Positions 4,486 to 10,619 of a stretch of 14,766 nt of DNA are shown here, piece after piece. The notes beneath the pieces are model-generated. The model saw only the letters and a list, made by a program, of their open reading frames with translations. It was not told the DNA's origin and made no database searches. This DNA is from Thermoprotei archaeon (lineage in GTDB: Archaea > Thermoproteota > Thermoprotei > Thermofilales > Thermofilaceae), in the NCBI GenBank assembly GCA_003649495.1, contig QMRZ01000026.1, forward strand, positions 1 through 14,766, read 5' to 3'. A program made the position numbers and the translations under genes. Numbering within the stretch: the stretch's first letter is position 1; each line of letters opens with the position of its first letter.

Positions 4486-6651
4486 TCACGCAACCGCGTC
4501 GCTGTGCGGCGTGTCGCCGTGGATGGCGTCGCCATGCGCCACGTCGCTGTGCGGGAAGTCGCTGAAGTCGCTGAAGTCTAGGTGCCCGCTGTCGTAGTGC
4601 GTCGCATCCGAGTGGGATACGTCGCTGAAGGGCACGTCCGAGTGGGACACGTCTAGGTAGTCGCTGAAGTCCTGGTGCCCCGTGTCCACGTGCGCCTCAT
4701 CGCTATGGGGCACGTTGCTGAAGGCGACATCAGAGTGCTGTAGCGGCACTATATCCGTGTGGCCAGGCAACGCCAGGATGTCCGTGAACGCGCCAGAGTC
4801 GCTGTGGTTGACGTCGCTGTGCGACACGTCCGAGTGGGGGTAGTCCGCGTGGGGGGTATCGCTGTGATCGCTCCACACCTGCCCAGCCCTATCCGAGTGG
4901 CTCACGTTGCTGAAGGCGACGTCGCTGAATGGCGCGTCGCCATGTGGCGTGTCGCTGTGGTCGCTCCAGGAGCTGGGCGCCTGGTCGGAGTGGGGCGTGT
5001 CTATGTGCCCCGCATCTAGGTGCTCCACATCGCTGTGGTAGGCATCCGTGTGCCCCACGTCGCTGTGGGACGCGTCCGAGTGGGGGTAGTCCGCGTGGGG
5101 GGTATCGCCATGCGCCACGTCGCTGAATGGCGCGTCGCTGTGGGCGACGTCCGAGTGGATGATATCTGAGTAGGGTGCGATGACGCGGTAGGCATTTGAG
5201 TGGGCCGCGTCGCTGTGGGGCGCGTCGCTGTGCGGCGTGTCGCCGTGGATGGCGTCGCCATGCGCCACGTCGCTGTGGGGCACGTCGCTGAAGGCGACGT
5301 CCGAGTGCGTGTACCTGTTTATGTAGGCCAGTATGGAGCCGTACACGGTCTCCGTCAGGCTCAGCCACGTCAGGATGCTGTGCAACCAAGCGTCCCCGAC
5401 CGATGCGGAGACGCTAGCCGACAGGGATTTAGAAATCCTCTTGCTGAACACCTCGCTGACCGTCAGCGCGTCTCTCACGGCCCTCCTCACCAACCTGCTT
5501 ATGACCGCATCCACGGTCGCGCTGATGGCCTCGCTCAACTTCGCGTACGCGATGACGAGCATGGCGTACGCATCCGAGATGGCGCTGGTCACTTCTGTAG
5601 TAAAGAACCTGTAAATGGTCTTGCTGAACGTCTCAACCGTGGATAACGCATCCGACAACCCCTTTTTCACCAGCTTGCTTATGACCGCATCCACGGTGGC
5701 GCTGATGGCCTCGGTGATGGATGCGATTAATCTCCTAATGCTTGTCCAAGCGTCGGATATCGTTGCCGACACCGTGGTTGCCAACGTCCTGAATATCGTC
5801 TTGGAGAGGTAGTCGCTAATGGCGAGCGCGTCGTAGAGGCTCTTCCGCACCAGCTTGCTTATGATCGTCTCCACGGTCGTGGATATGGATTCCGCCAGCC
5901 CCGCCACGTGCCTCCTTATGGCGGATGCCACATCGGTTATGGATGCGGATGCGGTCGCGACGAGGAGCCACACCCTGTAGAGCCTGAAGCGATCCCTGAC
6001 CTCCAGGTGATCCCACAGTCGCTGGACCCTGAAGACCTCCAGCAGGGCCGTGGCCACTCCCTGCAACGCCTCCAGGAGCCTGGCGAAGAATATCTTCCCA
6101 GCCCTCCAGGCGTCGGATATGGCGGTCGATGCCCTGGCCAGGAGCGTCGCCCCAGTGCCCCCCTCCAGCCAGAACACGCCCCACCTGTCCGACACGGTGG
6201 CCCTGACCCTCGCCTCTAAGAAGCGGGCCATCATGTGGTTGAGCTTCTCCTGCAACTCCCACAGCCTTATGAACTGGTTCATGTGATCCGCGTGGATCAC
6301 CTCCCCCGACTCCAACGTCAACAGGTTGTCCACCAGCCTCCTCAGCTCCAACAGCGCCCCAGGCATCACGCCCCGCATGCCGAAGTACACGTCATCTATC
6401 GTCTTCATCACCCTCCAGGCCCTCACGTAGACGTTGACGTGCTCGCTCTCCAGTTGCTCCCCGCCCCTGAACGTCGGCATCTCCGCCACTATGTCCTCCA
6501 GCCTCGCCACGTAGCCAGCGATGTCGGGCACGGCCCTGGAGAGGGCCTTCAGGAACTCCAGTTGGCGTCTCCAGTTCTCCGTGTTGACGTTGAACTCGTG
6601 TGGCAGTATCCAATCGTACCTGTCCCGCACCCTCCGTGGCTTCTTGAACAC
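4486..6651 (-). CDS. Fibre- or spike-like protein with 60-residue repeats and an H-x-D pentad array (721 residues)
   Basis: Three regions are visible. Residues 1-160 are mostly helical, with two related blocks (EHVNVYVRAW at 70-79; ADHMNQFIRLW at 121-131) of a kind seen near the base of viral tail fibres. Residues 254-433 are three tandem 60-residue repeats (E-x-I-S-x-T-V ... I-S-D-A) predicted helical and rich in S, T, A and V. Residues 449-720 are an array of five-residue units, consensus H-S-D-[VAT]-x, with nearly 40 H-x-D triplets and F or Y sometimes replacing H. The array has almost no basic residue except His, and may bind metal ions or form a regular beta structure. No signal peptide is seen. 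The GTG at 6649-6651 follows a GGGGG run (6659-6663) at 7 bases and lies 11 bases after the 145-residue gene. A virion fibre or adhesin is inferred from architecture and context. Confidence 0.85.
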   Translation of the reverse strand: MFKKPRRVRDRYDWILPHEFNVNTENWRRQLEFLKALSRAVPDIAGYVARLEDIVAEMPTFRGGEQLESEHVNVYVRAWRVMKTIDDVYFGMRGVMPGALLELRRLVDNLLTLESGEVIHADHMNQFIRLWELQEKLNHMMARFLEARVRATVSDRWGVFWLEGGTGATLLARASTAISDAWRAGKIFFARLLEALQGVATALLEVFRVQRLWDHLEVRDRFRLYRVWLLVATASASITDVASAIRRHVAGLAESISTTVETIISKLVRKSLYDALAISDYLSKTIFRTLATTVSATISDAWTSIRRLIASITEAISATVDAVISKLVKKGLSDALSTVETFSKTIYRFFTTEVTSAISDAYAMLVIAYAKLSEAISATVDAVISRLVRRAVRDALTVSEVFSKRISKSLSASVSASVGDAWLHSILTWLSLTETVYGSILAYINRYTHSDVAFSDVPHSDVAHGDAIHGDTPHSDAPHSDAAHSNAYRVIAPYSDIIHSDVAHSDAPFSDVAHGDTPHADYPHSDASHSDVGHTDAYHSDVEHLDAGHIDTPHSDQAPSSWSDHSDTPHGDAPFSDVAFSNVSHSDRAGQVWSDHSDTPHADYPHSDVSHSDVNHSDSGAFTDILALPGHTDIVPLQHSDVAFSNVPHSDEAHVDTGHQDFSDYLDVSHSDVPFSDVSHSDATHYDSGHLDFSDFSDFPHSDVAHGDAIHGDTPHSDAVA
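4495..4551 (-). repeat. 57-bp exact direct repeat, copy 1
   Basis: Identical to 5221-5277, 726 bases (242 codons, in frame) apart. Both copies encode H-S-D-V-A-H-G-D-A-I-H-G-D and flanking residues; this copy forms the C-terminal end of the protein. Identity at third codon positions too points to a recent duplication or gene conversion. Confidence 0.9.
5221..5277 (-). repeat. 57-bp exact direct repeat, copy 2
   Basis: Identical to 4495-4551, near the N-terminal start of the pentad array. Recombination between the copies would remove 242 codons and leave the reading frame intact. Confidence 0.9.
5353..5892 (-). repeat. Three tandem 180-bp (60-residue) coding repeats
   Basis: Residues 254-313, 314-373 and 374-433 of the 721-residue protein align without gaps. 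Each begins E-[SA]-I-S-[TA]-T-V, continues with I-S-[KR]-L-V-[RK] and D-A-L, and has S-K near position 30 and D-A near position 48. A partial earlier unit is visible at about 231-253 (VATASASITD...). Copies are diverged in sequence but constant in length, as expected of a rod-like helical spacer. Confidence 0.8.
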
Positions 6652-6662
6652 GCCCTAGCCCC

Positions 6663-7100
6663 CTAGGATAGGGTCAGGCTCCACGTTATCCTGATCTGAT
6701 CCCCAGGCGAGAGATCCACGGCGCCGAACGACTGGTACGCCAGCATGGTGCCGCCAGACGGGGCGTCGAATATGCCCGCCTCGGTGATGGACCATGACGC
6801 GTCGGCGGTGAAGGTCGCCTCCCAGTACGCGTAGCCAGGGACGTTGACCGTGGCCTCCTTCCTCGCCACCTCCGCCCCCAGCCCGCTCTCGGATGGCGTG
6901 CCCTGCCCGATGGCTATGTACTTGAATGGCGTGGTCCTGATCCCCACTATCAGCTCGCATATGGCGGTTATCCCGTCCGACGTGACCGTGTTCCTTATCA
7001 CGCGCCTAGTCTTGACCTTCCCGTCCTTGCCTATGACCGTGATCACCAGGGTGCCGCGCAACTTGAGGCCCTCCCTAGCGCCCCTCCTGTTCCTCCGCAT
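6663..7100 (-). CDS. Tail-type structural protein, 145 residues
   Basis: The pattern YIAIGQGT (near residues 58-65), GYAYWEATFTADASWSITEAGIFDA and a C-terminus of G-x-MLAYQSF ... L-x-PGD-x-I-x-ITW-x-L is shared by a widespread group of small phage and virus tail or base-plate associated proteins (family recalled, name not certain). It is probably beta-rich. An open frame runs on upstream to 7628, but that part is a shadow of the plus-strand gene. The ATG at 7098-7100 is chosen because a TATA box (7122-7132) lies about 27 bases before it, which places transcription start at or next to the ATG. N-terminus basic (MRRNRRGAREGLKLRG). Stop at 6663, 11 bases before the start of the fibre-like gene: likely one operon. 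Confidence 0.8.
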   Translation of the reverse strand: MRRNRRGAREGLKLRGTLVITVIGKDGKVKTRRVIRNTVTSDGITAICELIVGIRTTPFKYIAIGQGTPSESGLGAEVARKEATVNVPGYAYWEATFTADASWSITEAGIFDAPSGGTMLAYQSFGAVDLSPGDQIRITWSLTLS

Positions 7101-7121
7101 ACACGAGAAATGCGCGACCAC

Positions 7122-7132
7122 GGTTAAATAAC
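7122..7132 (-). promoter_or_regulatory. TATA box for the 145-residue tail-protein gene
   Basis: The minus strand reads GTTATTTAACC, centred 27 bases before the ATG at 7100. This predicts a leaderless message and fixes the start codon. It is half of a divergent promoter region. Confidence 0.6.
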
Positions 7133-7142
7133 ATCTCCTCCC

Positions 7143-7158
7143 TAAGATAAACATAAAG
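7143..7158 (+). promoter_or_regulatory. TATA-like region for the plus-strand gene
   Basis: The plus strand reads taagataaacataaag, an A/T run centred about 34 bases before the ATG at 7185, with a purine run gagggggaga (7161-7170) after it. It is probably the promoter of the only clear plus-strand gene, back to back with the minus promoter at 7122-7132. Confidence 0.45.
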
Positions 7159-7184
7159 GGGAGGGGGAGACCAACAGGCATGGT

Positions 7185-7928
7185 ATGAGGATTGGCGCGG
7201 AGATAAGGGCGGATGTGAGGGTGAACGGGGAGCCCATCGGGGGGGCGTCCCCCCAGGACGCCCTCTTCAACGATATAGTCAACGAGGTGGCCACGGACTC
7301 GCTCTACATCTCCAAGGTGGACAAGATCGTGCTGGTGGACAGCGGTGGGACGGAGAGGGACAGCACCACCACCCTGGACTACACGGATAGGACCACGGAG
7401 AGCCCGCCCAAGGTGGAGATACACGGCACGATAGACATAACGGCTGACTACACGGTCGCCAAGATCAGGCTCTACGCTGGCACCAAGCTCTACTTCGAGA
7501 CTAGCTGGTCTAGGGCGGTCCAGAACGGCGATAAGGTTGACGTCACGGTCACGGTCCAAGTGAGCGGGTCTGGCTCCGTCTCTGGCACCACGACTGGCTC
7601 CCTGGCTGGGGCTGGGTTCGCCATACACATCTGCAAGGCCCTGATAGGCGCTAGCGAGAGGGAGCAGATAGGGTTCGCTAGGGCCGTCTTGTTGACCGCA
7701 GATAACGTTGAGCTGTACAACCAGCCCCTCTCCCGCACAGCCGACACGGCGAACAACCAGGCCACGGGGGACACGGGGATGCAGTCGCCCAGCGCCGAGG
7801 GGGATGCCGTGACGTTGCAGTTCAGGAACAGCGGGGGCTACGCGGTGGCGGTCTTCAGCCTCGATACCGCCGTCTCCATAACGACCGAGACGCAGGTGAG
7901 GGTGCAGTTCACGTTCTCAGTGTCGTGA
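7185..7928 (+). CDS. Beta-rich structural-type protein with an internal duplication (247 residues)
   Basis: Not recognised as a named family. The sequence is T-, S-, V- and D-rich with alternating hydrophobic residues, typical of beta-sandwich virion proteins. Two halves look like diverged copies. Residues about 39-127 hold IVLVDSGG ... DYTDR ... YTVAKIRLY ... GDKVDVTVTVQVS. Residues about 158-247 hold AVLLTADN ... LSRTAD ... YAVAVFSLD ... TQVRVQFTFSVS. A flexible G/S/T linker (SGSGSVSGTTTGSLAGAG, 127-144) separates them. The C-terminal strand pattern resembles the end of the 145-residue neighbour (IRITWSLTLS). It is the only clear plus-strand gene; its stop overlaps the minus gene at 7917 by 12 bases, tail to tail. 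An ATG at 7180 is out of frame. A tail or host-binding decoration is plausible. Confidence 0.8.
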   Translation: MRIGAEIRADVRVNGEPIGGASPQDALFNDIVNEVATDSLYISKVDKIVLVDSGGTERDSTTTLDYTDRTTESPPKVEIHGTIDITADYTVAKIRLYAGTKLYFETSWSRAVQNGDKVDVTVTVQVSGSGSVSGTTTGSLAGAGFAIHICKALIGASEREQIGFARAVLLTADNVELYNQPLSRTADTANNQATGDTGMQSPSAEGDAVTLQFRNSGGYAVAVFSLDTAVSITTETQVRVQFTFSVS

Positions 7929-9251
7929 CAGTAGCCTCCTGGTCTCGCGCAACCAGCGGATGTGGTGCGTGAGCCTAGCGCCACCTAGGGCGTCCACCAC
8001 CGGACGTATGGTCTCATAGAGCTTCTCCAGGACCTCCCTCTCCAGCCCGTCGCCCGCCCACTTCTCTATCCAGTAGTTCTTGAACTCCTCCCCGCTCATG
8101 GCCTTCTCCATCCTCCTCCCCCAGCCGTGCGTGCCGTAGAGCTTGCCGTACATGTCCAGGACCGCCGTCTTGTAGAGGCGCATGACGTGTGGCGGGGTGC
8201 CTGGCCTGAGCCTCCTCACCACCTCCTCCGTCAACGACTCCAGTCGCATGCGGTGGGAGGACGGCACCGCCCATGCCTCCAGCCTCCTAGAGCGCCAGGG
8301 GTACCTCCTCTCCCTGGCACGCTGGTAGTTCGCGACTACCAGGGGCGTGGAGAGGAGGCGACGCTTGAAGTTCCCCACCACGAAGTTGACGTACTCCACC
8401 AGCTTCGGCACCAGGGTCTCCGGGTCCACGCGGAAGGGGGTCTCATCATCCGTCCAGTAGCACATGTCCCAGTACGACTCATCCCACCAGCCCCCAGCCT
8501 CCACGTCCCAGAGGTGCCTCATCTCCCTCGTGGCCGTCCGCAGGAGCCAGTCGGTGAACTCTATGATGGATGGCGCGTCGGGCGTCCCCCATGGCGAGAG
8601 ATCCCACCACGCGTAGTCCCACACCGCCACCTGGCGCTTCATGCTCGTCATCATGGAGAGCCTGTTGAACACGTCCTCCACCACCTCCTCCGCTATGCCC
8701 AGTTGCCTAGCAACCGCCATGAGCCTGTTCTTGGCCTCCGTCAGGCTGACGTCCTTCTTGAGGAACGCGTAGATGGCGCTCCTCAGGAACTCTCGCACGG
8801 CTGGCGGGTCCACGTAGCTCTCGCCATACCTGGACTTCCCCACCACCGCCTTCACGGGGCGGGTCTCCTCCACGTTCCGCGAGACGTCCGGCACTATTAT
8901 CTCGGGGATCGTGAGTTCTGGCAACTCCAGCTCCGGGAACTCCACCTCTATCTCTATCGGCTCTATCTCCAGCAGGACGCCCTCCAGGAACTCGTCCATG
9001 GATGGCAACTGGATGTCCCAGATCTGTTGCCAGGGCTCCACCTCCGCTAGGGAGAGGTCGAAGAAGAGGAGGCCAGTCAGCGATGAGAACAGCGTGTCGG
9101 ATAGCACGTACTCCCCCCAGAACGACGCGTAGTCGTAGATGTTGAACATGCGGAATATGTTGCTGTCTATGGCGTCGTCGCTGAGCAACTTGCTGAAGTA
9201 CTTCCGCTTCATCTCCAGTATCTCGCTAGCCTCCCTCTGGGACGCCCCCAT
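7917..9251 (-). CDS. Hypothetical protein, 444 residues, probable virion component
   Basis: No family recognised. Residues 1-90 are mixed helical and acidic. Residues 93-122 are a striking acidic/hydrophobic run alternating E/P with I, L and V (PELELPELTIPEIIVPD). Residues 150-205 look helical. Residues 210-270 are exceptionally rich in Trp (WDYAWWDLSPW; GGWWDESYWDMCYW). The C-terminal 170 residues are basic and helical. No catalytic motif or signal peptide is seen. The ATG at 9249-9251 is supported by GGGAGGTGG (9258-9266) on the minus strand and overlaps the glycosyltransferase gene by 26 bases; an internal ATG at 9210-9212 is less well placed. Its position among tail-type genes suggests a structural or assembly role. 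Confidence 0.85.
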   Translation of the reverse strand: MGASQREASEILEMKRKYFSKLLSDDAIDSNIFRMFNIYDYASFWGEYVLSDTLFSSLTGLLFFDLSLAEVEPWQQIWDIQLPSMDEFLEGVLLEIEPIEIEVEFPELELPELTIPEIIVPDVSRNVEETRPVKAVVGKSRYGESYVDPPAVREFLRSAIYAFLKKDVSLTEAKNRLMAVARQLGIAEEVVEDVFNRLSMMTSMKRQVAVWDYAWWDLSPWGTPDAPSIIEFTDWLLRTATREMRHLWDVEAGGWWDESYWDMCYWTDDETPFRVDPETLVPKLVEYVNFVVGNFKRRLLSTPLVVANYQRARERRYPWRSRRLEAWAVPSSHRMRLESLTEEVVRRLRPGTPPHVMRLYKTAVLDMYGKLYGTHGWGRRMEKAMSGEEFKNYWIEKWAGDGLEREVLEKLYETIRPVVDALGGARLTHHIRWLRETRRLLSRH

Positions 9252-10350
9252 CCGTCGCCACCTCCCACAGCCTCTTGCCGACCTCCCGCCAGTTATAAAC
9301 CCCCCTCAGGCGCCTCACCGCGTACTCCCTCACCCTAGCCCTGTACTCCGCCAAGTCCTCCAGTATCTCGTGAACCTTGTCCAACGCGTCATCCACGTCC
9401 ACCGTGTAGCCGTAGCCCACGTGGATCTGGTTGTCTGGGAAGACCCTGACCCTGAGGCCCTCCCTGCACAGCAACCAGTCGGGCATGTACTCCGCCCACG
9501 CCCCCATCCTGTGCCCCACCGCTGGCGTGCCCCTGGCCAGGCTCTCCAACCCGCACACCTCAAAGCCACCGCCACGCGAGAAGAGCAAGGTGACGTCGCA
9601 GATGTCGTAGAGGAACATCTTCTCCTCCTCCGTGAGCCAACCGAAGACGTTTATGATGCCCAGCCTCTTGGCACGCTCCACGTCTATGTTGAGCGGGCCA
9701 CCAGTCTTCACGACTAATGCTACATCATCCCTCTCGCGTTTCAAGCGCTCGTAGAAGACGAGGACCTCTGGCCAGCCTTTACGCTCAGGACTATGCCACA
9801 TCCAGAACAACAGTAATTTCCTATGCGACATCTGCTTTAGTTGCCACAGCACCCTCAGCGCCTGGTTGCTCACCCCCTCTATGGAAATGGGCGGCGAGTC
9901 GTACCACTCCAGATCTAAGCCGTGGGGGATCACCCTGACGGGCACTTTCACCCCGCTCCTCACGTATGAGCGCCTGGCGAAGTCGGATGGCACCACCACC
10001 TCATCATATACCTCGGTGAGCTTGACCGCTAGGTCGCTGATCCCGTCGCTGTCCGCCACGTCTATGCCCACCGCCTTCTCGTACTTCTCGAACCGCTTGG
10101 AGAGGTTCTCCAAGGCCCTGTCCAGGCTCGGCTCAGCCAGCTTGAGTTGCTGGCACCAGCGCCAGGTACACCAGAACATGGGGTGGACGAGCAACACGTA
10201 GGGCTTCACGGGGTAGATGTCGGGGAGGTTAAGCTCGTCCCACTCGTAGACCTTCGTATACCTCCTCAGCCCCTCTATGTGCTTCTTGGCGATCAGGGAG
10301 AAAGAGACGGTGTGCCATATGGGGTAGCAGTAAATGATGTGTGGTCTCAT
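9226..10350 (-). CDS. Glycosyltransferase, GT4-like (GT-B fold)
   Basis: A 374-residue protein with the layout of a retaining GT-B enzyme. The N-terminal domain ends near VIPHGLD (140-146), the usual junction motif. The C-terminal domain has SPERKGW (187-193), a GWL loop (237-239) and GGGFEVCGLESLARGTPAV (260-278), the donor-sugar site. In GT4 enzymes this site is normally E-x7-E; here the second Glu is E269 but the first position is G261, with another Glu at 264, so donor binding may differ. No membrane segment is seen. It likely moves a sugar from a nucleotide-sugar to an unknown acceptor. Its position within the structural operon suggests that a virion protein is glycosylated. ATG at 10348-10350 overlaps the 76-residue gene's TGA by four bases (ATGA). 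Confidence 0.85.
   Translation of the reverse strand: MRPHIIYCYPIWHTVSFSLIAKKHIEGLRRYTKVYEWDELNLPDIYPVKPYVLLVHPMFWCTWRWCQQLKLAEPSLDRALENLSKRFEKYEKAVGIDVADSDGISDLAVKLTEVYDEVVVPSDFARRSYVRSGVKVPVRVIPHGLDLEWYDSPPISIEGVSNQALRVLWQLKQMSHRKLLLFWMWHSPERKGWPEVLVFYERLKRERDDVALVVKTGGPLNIDVERAKRLGIINVFGWLTEEEKMFLYDICDVTLLFSRGGGFEVCGLESLARGTPAVGHRMGAWAEYMPDWLLCREGLRVRVFPDNQIHVGYGYTVDVDDALDKVHEILEDLAEYRARVREYAVRRLRGVYNWREVGKRLWEVATDGGVPEGG
9258..9266 (-). promoter_or_regulatory. Strong ribosome binding site for the 444-residue gene
   Basis: GGGAGGTGG on the minus strand ends 6 bases before the ATG at 9251 and lies inside the end of the glycosyltransferase gene. It decides the start and shows leadered, operon-internal translation. 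Confidence 0.7.
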
Positions 10351-10577
10351 CGCCTAACGCCAGCCCCTCCCCCGCTGACGGTCTCCTCCAGCCTCTTCAG
10401 GGACTCGTTGAGCGCCTTTATCGCCTTATCCATGTCCCTCGCTATCTTCTCCGACAACCTCCTAAGCTCCTCTATGGCCCTGGTCGCCTCATCCGGGCTC
10501 GCGCCAGGGCTGGCGGGCGCGGTGGGCCTGGCGGTCGGCCTAGGGGATCGCGTCCTGTACCTCGTCCTAGTCGGCAT
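10347..10577 (-). CDS. Small basic/coiled-coil protein, 76 residues
   Basis: Residues 1-27 are low complexity, with R, T, P, A and S (TRTRYRTRSPRPTARPTAP). Residues 29-67 form a predicted helix with heptad-like hydrophobics (IEELRRLSEKIARDM..AIKALNES), ending in a Gly-rich tail. No family is recognised. Support for a real gene: a good TATA box 38 bases upstream, a GGGTGG run 6 bases before the ATG, and an ATGA overlap with the glycosyltransferase. A small virion-assembly or nucleic-acid-binding protein is possible. Two other frames here (10472-10675 minus and 10147-10668 plus) are shadows. Confidence 0.7.
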   Translation of the reverse strand: MPTRTRYRTRSPRPTARPTAPASPGASPDEATRAIEELRRLSEKIARDMDKAIKALNESLKRLEETVSGGGAGVRR

Positions 10578-10610
10578 GCTTCGCCACCCGTGGAAAAATC
10601 CGGGCGGTGG

Positions 10611-10619
10611 CTTATATAG
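10611..10619 (-). promoter_or_regulatory. TATA box of the 76-residue/glycosyltransferase/444-residue operon
   Basis: The minus strand reads CTATATAAG immediately after (and adjoining) the TAG stop (10620-10622) of the long structural gene. The centre is 38 bases before the ATG at 10577, which predicts a leader of about 12 bases that still contains the GGGTGG ribosome site. Confidence 0.7.

Larger units (their letters stand above)
4489..5307 (-). repeat. 15-bp periodic coding repeat (H-x-D pentads)
   Basis: About 270 codons made of 15-base units, many reading CAC-AGC-GAC-GTG/GCG-x on the minus strand, interrupted by a few irregular segments (residues 486-497, 557-563, 588-593, 620-637). The units vary, but larger blocks are exactly duplicated (see the 57- and 36-base repeats), so the array has grown by segmental duplication as well as by single units. 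Several long plus-strand frames in this area are by-products of the periodicity. Confidence 0.9.

Noticed and set aside
4495..5307. CRISPR-like array
   Set aside because: Repeat units are 15 bases with no unique spacers of regular size, and they are in frame within a large coding sequence.
4759..5646. Several plus-strand frames across the pentad array
   Set aside because: The 15-base periodic sequence keeps many frames open; the products are Val/Arg/Gly-rich artefacts.
7101..7628. Upstream extension of the minus-strand tail-protein frame to a start at 7628
   Set aside because: The extension is antisense to the well-supported plus gene, has low-complexity Arg/Pro/His-rich sequence, and the TATA box at 7122-7132 places transcription start near 7100.
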